Shown one piece after another: positions 57,641 through 64,000 of a stretch of DNA of 64,000 nucleotides. The stretch lies in assembly GCF_002836255.1 (NCBI RefSeq), contig NZ_PJAU01000047.1:62001-126000 (forward strand). Direction: 5' to 3'. The notes under the pieces were generated by a model. The model made no database searches. It was not told the origin of the DNA and saw only the letters and a program-made list of their open reading frames with translations. Both the position numbers and the translations under genes were made by a program. Position 1 is the stretch's first letter. Each line of letters begins with the position of its first letter. This DNA is from Colwellia sp. 75C3. Lineage in GTDB: Bacteria; Pseudomonadota; Gammaproteobacteria; Enterobacterales; Alteromonadaceae.

Positions 57641-58894
57641 TTACAAGCCTATTTGATGTGCGCGATTGGTGAAGAAAATACCGCTCGGGCTTGATGATTT
57701 AAGTGTTTTTTGCAAGGTTTGAGTTTTAGTGTCGTATATTTGAATTTCATTGCTATCACGTACTGACATCCATACGTGTTCGCCACGTGGGGTAAATTCC
57801 ATGTGTAAAACTGCAGGACCAGGAGTTAAGGTTTTTACTAACTCAAAAGTTTCAGTATTAAATATCTGAATAGTGTTGTTGTCAGGGTAGGCAAAGTTAA
57901 CCCATATTTGACGGTTATCAGGCTGCGCCATAACAAAGATTGGCTGGCTATGAGCCGGGATCTCTGTCACTTGTTGCCATGTTTTAGTGTTTACCACTAA
58001 GACTTTATGTTGGCCCACTGCGGGCATAAAAGCGTAATCGCCAGCGATTGCCCAACCTTCTAAATGTGGCATTTTATACACAGGTAACTTCTGCTCGCCT
58101 TTACCGTAGTTAGGTAAAATGCGTTTAACGCCTTTTTCAATATGCCATAAATCAAGTAATGCCATACCGTCTTCACCAAAAAGACCTGCTATATAGTAGC
58201 GACCGTCGGGGCTCATTAATGCGTCGTAAGGGAATAAGCCAATATCGGTAAATTTAGTTAGCTTAGGTGCAAATTTAAGTGTTTTACTTTTTTCAATATC
58301 AGAGAAATCAGCAACCCAAATTTCATTACTGTCGAATAAGCTAAAAACAAATTTATTATTCGGCGCATCAACTAAGCCAACCACTTTAGAACGTACCGGG
58401 CTGCCATCTTTATTTTTAGGCTTAGTGGTTAAAATTGAGCTGTCGATTGTGGCGACTAATTCTAAGGTTTCACTGTTAAATACTTTTACGCCGCCTGGTG
58501 TGTAGTTTGATACGGCAACTAATTTACCATCTTGACTAATTGCGCCGCCAATACTGTTGCCTGACTGCATCACTCGTTTGGCTATTTTATCTTTAAGAAT
58601 ATCTATTTTAGTTAAACCACCATCACGACCAAAAACATAGGCGTAACGTTGGTCACGTGAGTAAACAATAGAAGCGTGAGATAAATCTCCTAAGCCATCT
58701 ATTTCGGCTAAAACTTCTTGATGTGTATGGTTAATAATTTGCACTTGACCTGTGGCGCGTTCAATAACAACACCCATATCACCTGTGGCGCGTAATGGTA
58801 CTTCAGCGATGTCATTAGTTGTCTGACTCGAGCAAGCTGCAATAACGCTAGATAGTATGGCAACGCTCGCTATTTTTATTAATTTAGTGTTCAT
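57641..58894 (-). CDS. nirF: Heme d1 biosynthesis protein NirF
   Basis: 417 aa. Signal with lipobox IAAC (SSVIAACSSQT), so probably a periplasm-facing lipoprotein. The rest is a cytochrome d1-like propeller without a c-heme: AYVFGRDGGLTKIDI, VAVSNYTPGGVKVFNSETLE, MSPDGRYYIAGLFGEDG and LHMEFTPRGEHVWMSVRD. NirF acts late in heme d1 assembly, working on side chains of the macrocycle and interacting with NirN and NirS. It lies between nirC and nirDL. Confidence 0.92.
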   Translation of the reverse strand: MNTKLIKIASVAILSSVIAACSSQTTNDIAEVPLRATGDMGVVIERATGQVQIINHTHQEVLAEIDGLGDLSHASIVYSRDQRYAYVFGRDGGLTKIDILKDKIAKRVMQSGNSIGGAISQDGKLVAVSNYTPGGVKVFNSETLELVATIDSSILTTKPKNKDGSPVRSKVVGLVDAPNNKFVFSLFDSNEIWVADFSDIEKSKTLKFAPKLTKFTDIGLFPYDALMSPDGRYYIAGLFGEDGMALLDLWHIEKGVKRILPNYGKGEQKLPVYKMPHLEGWAIAGDYAFMPAVGQHKVLVVNTKTWQQVTEIPAHSQPIFVMAQPDNRQIWVNFAYPDNNTIQIFNTETFELVKTLTPGPAVLHMEFTPRGEHVWMSVRDSNEIQIYDTKTQTLQKTLKSSSPSGIFFTNRAHQIGL

Positions 58895-58939
58895 CGATTT
58901 TCCTAAAATTTGCTATAAAGTTGTTCTAAATAATTATGA

Positions 58940-58970
58940 ATTCCCGATTGAGTAACTACGGGAATAACGG
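58940..58970. repeat. REP-like hairpin in the nirC-nirF gap
   Basis: ATTCCCGATTGAG then TAACTACGGGAAT and AACGG. Fourth member of the family seen in the nir gaps, with somewhat decayed arms. Confidence 0.55.
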
Positions 58971-58997
58971 CTTGCCGTTGTGTAACTAATTTTGTTA

Positions 58998-59369
58998 TTA
59001 CGGCTTAGCTATTTTTCCTGCTTTTAATTGTTGAGATATCCATAATGCTTCTTGTTCGGTTAATAGGGTTTTCCATGGCGGCATAGCCGTGCCAGTGCGA
59101 CCATATAAAATGGTATGTTGTAAAAAAAGTACAGGTTTACCTTCAAGGTTTTCAGGTAATAAAGCGGGGCCTAAACCACCTTTTAAGGTCATGCCATGAC
59201 AAGATCCGCAATCTTGTTGAACGATATGGGTCAGTTGATCTTTACGTGCTTGAGGTAATTCGTCTTCACTGCTGATAACGTTCACCGCAACAACTTCTGT
59301 AACAAAGGTAAGGCTTAATAAATGAGTAGCCATAACTAAGCAGCTTAAGGTGATTTTTAAATAACTCAT
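58998..59369 (-). CDS. nirC: Periplasmic cytochrome c NirC
   Basis: 123 aa. Signal peptide (about 1-28), one heme motif CGSCH (DCGSCHGMTLKGGLGPALLP), and a distal Met in TAMPPW. Small monoheme cytochrome c55X. NirC can donate electrons to NirS and take part in heme d1 maturation. It is the first gene of the - strand biosynthetic run, with an FNR-type box about 103 bp upstream. Confidence 0.9.
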   Translation of the reverse strand: MSYLKITLSCLVMATHLLSLTFVTEVVAVNVISSEDELPQARKDQLTHIVQQDCGSCHGMTLKGGLGPALLPENLEGKPVLFLQHTILYGRTGTAMPPWKTLLTEQEALWISQQLKAGKIAKP

Positions 59370-59471
59370 TTGTTTTCCACTGTGCTTTTTAAGTTGGCTT
59401 AACCTTATAACGCTTAGGGGAATAGTTTTTTGTCAAAGATCATACTTTGATAAGGAAGTACGGGGGCTTTT

Positions 59472-59485
59472 TTGATTTAAATCAT
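59472..59485. promoter_or_regulatory. FNR/DNR-type box upstream of nirC
   Basis: TTGATTTAAATCAT on the + strand, i.e. ATGAT-TTAA-ATCAA on the coding strand. One mismatch to TTGAT-N4-ATCAA. Centred about 109 bp before the nirC start and behind the hemerythrin terminator, so it would serve the nirC-nirN operon. Confidence 0.6.
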
Positions 59486-59501
59486 CGAAAGAGGGATTAA
59501 C

Positions 59502-59529
59502 AAAAAAAAGAGCCTCAAGGAAGCTCTTT
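59502..59529 (-). terminator. Intrinsic terminator of hemerythrin paralogue 2
   Basis: On the - strand AAAGAGC and GCTCTTT (59507-59513 with 59523-59529) form a stem followed by eight T. It separates the hemerythrin gene from the nirC operon. Confidence 0.85.
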
Positions 59530-59564
59530 ATTGTATTTAGCTGTGAAGATTGTGTGATTAAGTG

Positions 59565-60131
59565 TTAATAGATACCCTTATTGTGTAGGTGCTCAGAATA
59601 CTGTTTATCGGTACCATTTATATGATTTATTAACCAATCAGATAAGAAGCTGGCAATTTCATCCAAGGCATCATGTCCTTTGTCATTGTATAGCTGTACA
59701 AATTTTTCAACTTGTCCAATCATCACTTTATGCTGCGCTTTATGGGCGATTACATCGGGGTAGTCATTATCTTCCATCATTTTTTCTTCACGCTCAAAAT
59801 GATATTTGGTATAGCTAATTAATTCGTTTAACGCTTCTTTTTCAAAAGATTCACTCATTGCATAGTCGTAAGCAATGCTGAAATTATTTAATAAACTGAT
59901 CAGTTTTTTATGATCATCATCTATATGAGCTATCCCTACACTGTACTCCTCACGCCACTCTACTTGTTTTGGATTAGATTTTTTCTTGTAAAGTATAGGA
60001 ATCATAACTAACACCGCAATTAAGATCCAAGAGATGGGATTGGCCATACTTGATAAAAAACCTAAAAATATGGCAACAATAATTAAGCCGATGATAGCCG
60101 CATAAATAAAAGACTTAGTGCGATTCTCCAT
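59565..60131 (-). CDS. Membrane-anchored bacteriohemerythrin, paralogue 2 (nir-linked)
   Basis: 188 aa. Two N-terminal spans (about 8-28 and 32-48), then hemerythrin: VEWREEYSVGIAHIDDDHKKLI, YHFEREEKMME, AHKAQHKVM and HINGTDKQY supply the full His/Glu/Asp ligand set. It is clearly a paralogue of 36919-37497 along the whole length, with a shared NNFSIAYDYA/NQFSIAYDYA block. Own terminator and promoter region shared with nirS suggest joint control with denitrification. A role in NO or O2 binding is plausible but inferred. Confidence 0.9.
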   Translation of the reverse strand: MENRTKSFIYAAIIGLIIVAIFLGFLSSMANPISWILIAVLVMIPILYKKKSNPKQVEWREEYSVGIAHIDDDHKKLISLLNNFSIAYDYAMSESFEKEALNELISYTKYHFEREEKMMEDNDYPDVIAHKAQHKVMIGQVEKFVQLYNDKGHDALDEIASFLSDWLINHINGTDKQYSEHLHNKGIY

Positions 60132-60239
60132 GAATAATACCCCTAAAAAAAATATGGTTAAGTGTTTGTAACGTTGACTGAATAGTAGCGCTTAATACTG
60201 ATGAACAAGTAGTATTTTTATAATTGAAAGCGTCATTTG

Positions 60240-60253
60240 TTGACCTTGATCAA
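60240..60253. promoter_or_regulatory. FNR/DNR-type box 1 in the nirS divergent region
   Basis: TTGAC-CTTG-ATCAA, one mismatch to TTGAT-N4-ATCAA. Confidence 0.6.
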
Positions 60254-60288
60254 CTTGTGTATTCATTAACAATTATTTTTTTTTAAAC

Positions 60289-60302
60289 TTGATCTGCATC
60301 AC
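60289..60302. promoter_or_regulatory. FNR/DNR-type box 2 in the nirS divergent region
   Basis: TTGAT-CTGC-ATCAC, one mismatch to TTGAT-N4-ATCAA, 49 bp from box 1. Confidence 0.55.
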
Positions 60303-60550
60303 ATTTTCAAAAGCAGATATAGATGATAGTGCGGATAGTAATATTTAGTTACATAAATGACGCATCAACGTTTAACACATTTATGTGTTAACAAATTTCC
60401 TGAAGATGCCTTTTTTATCAGAATTTCAGTTGATTGGATCTTAATAACTCTGACCGACTAAATGAAAATGATTAATCAGTTAAACGAAGGTAAATCATTA
60501 TTTAACTTGTTTAACAAAAAAAATAATTTTTAAAATCTGGAGAGTACCCA

Positions 60551-62179
60551 ATGAAAAAAGTGAATTATGGTCTTTCAGCACTTGGACTTGCAATCGGAAT
60601 GGCTGCTACTGGTCTTAGTATGACAGTATCTGCTGCTGAGCCGACGTTAGCTGAAGCTGATTATGAAAAAGCAAAACTACAATACTTTCAGCGTTGTGCT
60701 GGTTGTCACGGTACATTGCGTAAAGGCGCTACAGGTAAAAACTTAGAGCCTAAGAGCACAATGAAAAAAGGCCAAAAGCGTTTAGAGAAAATTATCGCTT
60801 TAGGTACTGAAGGCGGCATGAACAACTTTGATGACTTGTTCACTAAGAAAGAAATTGCCAACATGGCCACTTTCATTCAAATGGAACCACCTGTTCCACC
60901 AGAAATGTCTTTAGAGCAAATGCGTTCACATACTAAAGAGTATGTTGCACCAAAAGATTATCCAACTAAGCCAATGCATGGTTTAAACTGGAAAAACTTC
61001 TTTGTTGTTATCGAACGTGACGCAGGTACTGCGGCAATTATTGATGGCGACACTAAGAAAATCATCACTCATATCGATACCGGTTACGCAGTACATGTAA
61101 TCAAAGGTACTGAGCATCATAAAATTGACCATGCAAAAGATGTTGGTCGTTTTTGGTACACCATTGGTCGTGACGGTAAAGTTAACAAGATCGATTTATG
61201 GCAAACACCTGACAAAATGTTAGTTGCTGAAACTAAAATGGCTTATGACGCTCGTGATATCGCTGTTTCTGGTGACGGAAAATACGTAATTGCTGGCGGT
61301 TACTGGCCTGCGCATTTCGTTATCATGGATGCTGTAACGTTAAACCCACTTAAAGTTGTATCTACTCGTGGTTACAATACTAAAGGTGAATTCATCAATG
61401 AAGCACGTGTAGCGGCTATTTATACTTCGCCTCTAACCTCTTCATTTATCGTTGCTGTTAAAGAAACAGGTCAAATGTTACAAGTTGATTATACCGACTT
61501 AGATAACTTAACGATTACTAGCATAGCTTCAGCTGAATTCTTACATGATGGTTTCTTCGACCCTTCAGGTCGTTACTTCCAAATTGCTGCTAACGCATCA
61601 AACAAAATGGTTGTTATCGATACTATCGAACGCAAATTAGAATCGATGATTGAAGTTGACGCATTACCACATCCTGGTCCTGGCGCTAACTGGATTGATA
61701 AAAAATGTGGTCCTGTTGGCGGCACAACTCACTTAGGTGTCGGCCTAGTTTCTGTTTGGGGTAACGATCCAGTGGGTCATCCTGATCAAGCATGGAAACT
61801 TTGTTATGAAGTTGAAACAGATGGTGCTGGTGCATTTATCCGTACCCATGAAACTTCACAATACGTTTGGGCTGATCAACTTAAGCATCCTGAGCCAGAA
61901 GTTCAACAGTCAGTGCAAGTATTTGATAAAGATACTCATGAAATTGTTAAAACTATCCGTGTAACAACAGAGCCAGGTAAAGCGGCACTTCACATGGAAT
62001 TTAACAACGATGGCTCTGAAGTTTGGGTTTCAGTTTGGAACCGTAAAGATGCTAAAAATCCAACAGGTGAAATTGTTGTTTATGATGCAAAAACGCTTAA
62101 AGAGTTATACCGCATTAAAGGTTTAACTACCCCAACAGGTAAGTTTAACGTGCACAACCGTATGAACCACAAAACCTAG
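60551..62179 (+). CDS. nirS: Cytochrome cd1 nitrite reductase NirS
   Basis: 542 aa. Periplasmic homodimer reducing nitrite to NO. Signal peptide (about 1-29, ending VSAAE). Heme c domain with CAGCH (49-53). The d1 propeller has the proximal ligand His182 in GYAVH and the catalytic pair His332 in EFLHDGF and His394 in GGTTHLG, matching the known His residues of the Pseudomonas enzyme. C-terminus TPTGKFNVHNRMN is standard. Oddities: a His-rich insertion after GYAVH (KGTEHHKIDHAKDV) and two extra Cys (386 and 418). Divergent from the biosynthetic operon. Confidence 0.96.
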   Translation: MKKVNYGLSALGLAIGMAATGLSMTVSAAEPTLAEADYEKAKLQYFQRCAGCHGTLRKGATGKNLEPKSTMKKGQKRLEKIIALGTEGGMNNFDDLFTKKEIANMATFIQMEPPVPPEMSLEQMRSHTKEYVAPKDYPTKPMHGLNWKNFFVVIERDAGTAAIIDGDTKKIITHIDTGYAVHVIKGTEHHKIDHAKDVGRFWYTIGRDGKVNKIDLWQTPDKMLVAETKMAYDARDIAVSGDGKYVIAGGYWPAHFVIMDAVTLNPLKVVSTRGYNTKGEFINEARVAAIYTSPLTSSFIVAVKETGQMLQVDYTDLDNLTITSIASAEFLHDGFFDPSGRYFQIAANASNKMVVIDTIERKLESMIEVDALPHPGPGANWIDKKCGPVGGTTHLGVGLVSVWGNDPVGHPDQAWKLCYEVETDGAGAFIRTHETSQYVWADQLKHPEPEVQQSVQVFDKDTHEIVKTIRVTTEPGKAALHMEFNNDGSEVWVSVWNRKDAKNPTGEIVVYDAKTLKELYRIKGLTTPTGKFNVHNRMNHKT

Positions 62180-62197
62180 TTAACTTTTCATCTTGTT

Positions 62198-62281
62198 GCT
62201 GAATCGTCCAATTTAGGCGTCAAGAGTACTCATTGACTATCGTCAACTCCGTGCTCTTTCCTTTAAATAAAACGATTCAGC
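62198..62281 (+). repeat. Structured intergenic palindrome, copy 3 (after nirS)
   Basis: 84 bp, starting 18 bp after the nirS stop. Outer arms GCTGAATCGT (62198-62207)/ACGATTCAGC (62272-62281), middle stem AAGAGTAC/GTGCTCTT, apical stem TTGAC/GTCAA. The loop-side CTCATTGACTATCGTCAACTCCG is shared almost exactly with the guaB copy, but the outer arms are unrelated in sequence and still perfectly complementary. Confidence 0.75.
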
Positions 62282-62341
62282 TTAAAGCTGATTTGTTAAT
62301 AATTAGCGGCAAGTTGAAATGTAATAGATTAAGTAATTAAA

Positions 62342-62370
62342 GGCATGGCTAATGCCGTGCCCTTTTTATT
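62342..62370 (+). terminator. Terminator after nirS
   Basis: GGCATGGC pairs with GCCGTGCC (one wobble) around TAAT, followed by CTTTTTATTTTC. This separates nirS from the nirT-like gene, which therefore may have its own promoter in 62371-62564. Confidence 0.7.
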
Positions 62371-62564
62371 TTCATTTTAAATGATTATTAGTAGTGAAAA
62401 TAGAAAGGGTTGTAACCTTATTTTTAAACAGGTTACTACGCCTTATAAGCATTGCAGCTTCCTTGATAAATAGAGAAGGAAGGCAGTGGATAATAATTTC
62501 CCTCAAGCTTTATTGCTAAAGGGAAGAGAGCTGAACTTATTAAGAGTTAATTCAAGAGTCAATT

Positions 62565-64000
62565 ATGGCAAATAACACTTTTTTAAAACCTAGTTTTTGG
62601 TCACGCAGACTAATTTGGGGTACCACTGTTTCAGGTGCTGTTCTATTTTTTGTTGTGGGTATTGTTTTTTGGGGTGGTTTCAACACTGCTATGGAAGCGA
62701 CCAATACCACAGAATTTTGTATTGGCTGTCATGAAATGGAAGCCAACGTTTATCAAGAATACAAACCATCAATTCATTTTTCTAACCGTACAGGCGTGAG
62801 AGCAGGTTGTCCTGACTGTCATGTGCCTAAACCTTGGATACATAAAGTTGTTCGAAAAATTCAAGCGTCAAAAGAAGTTTTCTCTTGGTTAACAGGTAAA
62901 CTTGATACTAAAGAAAAGTTTAATGAACACAGATTTGAATTAGCGCAAAGTGTTTGGCATGCGATGAAATCAACTGATTCAAGAGAATGTCGTAACTGTC
63001 ATAACTTCGAATCGATGAATCCTGAATTTCAAAAACCACGTGCACGTAAGCAACATTTAAATGCTTTTGAAACAGGACAAACCTGTATCGATTGTCATAA
63101 AGGTATTGCGCATCACAATGTTCGCGACAAGCTTTCTGATGAAGAATTAGAAAAGTTAGAAGCACCAAATCCGGATTATATTCGTGAAGTGCCACAAGCT
63201 TATCGTGATGGTTTAGCTCGTGTTGAAGCAAAAGAAGCTGCAGCTGCTGCAACAGTCAAAGCTGAAAAAATGGCTGACAAAGCAAAAACTGAGCAGAAAA
63301 TAGCGGCCGCTGTTGAAGAAGCACTGGCTAACGTAGTACCGAGTAAAGCAAGTAATACTCCAAGCAAGTCTTCGAAAGTTGCTGCACCTGCTGCAAGTAA
63401 TATTAATGTTGATTGGGGCAAAGCAAGCTCAAAAGACATTGGCGTTTTCTATCCAGGTACTGCTTCTATTGAATGGATTTTAGGACGTAGACATGGTGGT
63501 AAACGTGCATTTACTAAAGGCGACCGCTGTATTGACTGCCATGGTGAAGAGATAGCAGATATTGGTAACAATATAGTCACAGGTGAAAGTGATAAGAAAC
63601 TTGAACCTAATGTTATCCCTGGAAAACGTGGTCATATCGATGTAACAATTGATTCAACCCATGATGCTGAAAACCTATATTTAAGATTTAGTTGGCCTGA
63701 AGGTGAACATGCTGCTGTCCCCTTTGTTGATGGCGGTAAAATGGACCCAGAAAATCCAATGAAATTAGCCTTTATGCTAGCAACTGATGATGTTGAATAC
63801 GCAGACAGAGCAGGTTGTTGGGGGACGTGTCATGCCGATGCTAACTCTATGCCGTTTGCACCGGATGGTGATGTTTTGAAGGGCAGCGATTTAGCTAATC
63901 GTTTGAACTTTAATACGGGGTCAGGTACTGGCGTAACTAAGTATCTTAAAGAATCACGTACTAAGTTAGAGCTTAAAGGTCGCGGTGGTAAAGCGCTTGG
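62565..64000 (+). CDS. NapC/NirT-type multiheme cytochrome c fused to a heme-binding (EB_dh-like) domain, 3' end outside window
   Basis: At least 478 aa, open at the window edge. Start ATG 62565 (CAAGAG upstream). N-terminal membrane anchor (about 15-38, LIWGTTVSGAVLFFVVGIVF), then a NapC/NirT tetraheme domain with CIGCH (52), CPDCH (82), CRNCH (142) and CIDCH (174). An Ala/Lys-rich helical linker (about 205-275) leads to a second domain with CIDCH (322) and CWGTCH (418-423, a CX3CH form), in a beta-rich context (HIDVTIDSTHDAENLYLRFSW) like the ethylbenzene-dehydrogenase heme domain. It would pass electrons from quinol to periplasmic NirS; NirT is a known partner, but this fusion is larger. 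Confidence 0.88.
   Translation, partial: MANNTFLKPSFWSRRLIWGTTVSGAVLFFVVGIVFWGGFNTAMEATNTTEFCIGCHEMEANVYQEYKPSIHFSNRTGVRAGCPDCHVPKPWIHKVVRKIQASKEVFSWLTGKLDTKEKFNEHRFELAQSVWHAMKSTDSRECRNCHNFESMNPEFQKPRARKQHLNAFETGQTCIDCHKGIAHHNVRDKLSDEELEKLEAPNPDYIREVPQAYRDGLARVEAKEAAAAATVKAEKMADKAKTEQKIAAAVEEALANVVPSKASNTPSKSSKVAAPAASNINVDWGKASSKDIGVFYPGTASIEWILGRRHGGKRAFTKGDRCIDCHGEEIADIGNNIVTGESDKKLEPNVIPGKRGHIDVTIDSTHDAENLYLRFSWPEGEHAAVPFVDGGKMDPENPMKLAFMLATDDVEYADRAGCWGTCHADANSMPFAPDGDVLKGSDLANRLNFNTGSGTGVTKYLKESRTKLELKGRGGKAL

Larger units (their letters stand above)
60132..60550. promoter_or_regulatory. Divergent hemerythrin/nirS control region
   Basis: 419 bp, no gene. It contains two FNR/DNR-like boxes (listed separately) about 110-160 bp from the hemerythrin start and 250-310 bp from nirS, plus AT-rich runs. 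GGAG at 60540-60543 is the nirS ribosome site. The long distance to nirS implies a long 5' leader or another unseen promoter. Confidence 0.5.

Noticed and set aside
62920..63439. Two - strand open frames opposite the NirT-like gene
   Set aside because: The + strand frame is open from 62565 to the window end with six heme motifs; the - strand frames are shadows.
1..64000. tRNA or rRNA genes, prophage, secretion islands
   Set aside because: No cloverleaf-like tRNA sequence, rRNA segment, integrase, terminase or capsid-type frame was recognised on either strand.

Overview
The window reads as chromosomal DNA of a marine, psychrophile-like gammaproteobacterium of the Alteromonadales. It most resembles Colwellia; this is inferred from AT-rich codon use, the conserved order pilF-rodZ-ispG-hisS-yfgM-bamB-der, the guaB/guaA pair, and abundant short intergenic palindromes. 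No database search was possible, so all family calls rest on motifs recognised by eye.

Layout. Bases 1-8524 hold a housekeeping operon on the + strand (cell shape, isoprenoids, His-tRNA, outer-membrane assembly, ribosome biogenesis). 8657-12199 carries a PilZ protein, a membrane diguanylate cyclase and xseA. 12564-15977 holds guaB and guaA, each followed by a structured palindrome. 16294-24133 has a DUF2959 lipoprotein, a RidA protein, a TonB-dependent receptor (-), a GST-like protein, SelO and a RecQ helicase. 24216-31525 (-) is a three-gene signalling operon: REC-EAL, REC-TPR and a giant BvgS-like hybrid kinase, with a VieSAB-like domain set. 31857-36232 (-) pairs a cohesin/PEP-CTERM surface protein with a secreted M43-like metalloprotease that carries a dockerin. 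36233-50855 is accessory DNA: a hemerythrin gene bracketed by inverted 157-bp MITE-like elements, an HD-GYP protein, a DMT transporter, a broken DUF885 peptidase gene, a large calcium-motif lipoprotein, small enzymes, and a GNAT gene bracketed by inverted 265-bp MITE-like elements.

50856-64000 is a denitrification locus. On the - strand, nirC-nirF-nirDL-nirG-nirH-nirJ-nirE-nirN supply and insert heme d1. Diverging on the + strand are nirS (cytochrome cd1 nitrite reductase) and, cut by the window edge, a NapC/NirT-type multiheme cytochrome with an added heme-binding domain. A second hemerythrin gene sits at the head of the locus with its own terminator. FNR/DNR-type boxes lie upstream of nirC and in the nirS/hemerythrin divergent region, so the locus is probably switched on by low oxygen or NO.

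The signals most worth following are: three intergenic hairpins after guaB, guaA and nirS whose stems co-vary while a core is conserved; the neighbouring cohesin-PEP-CTERM and dockerin-protease genes, which suggest cell-surface tethering of a protease; the reordered VieSAB-like operon; and the NirT fusion with a CX3CH motif.
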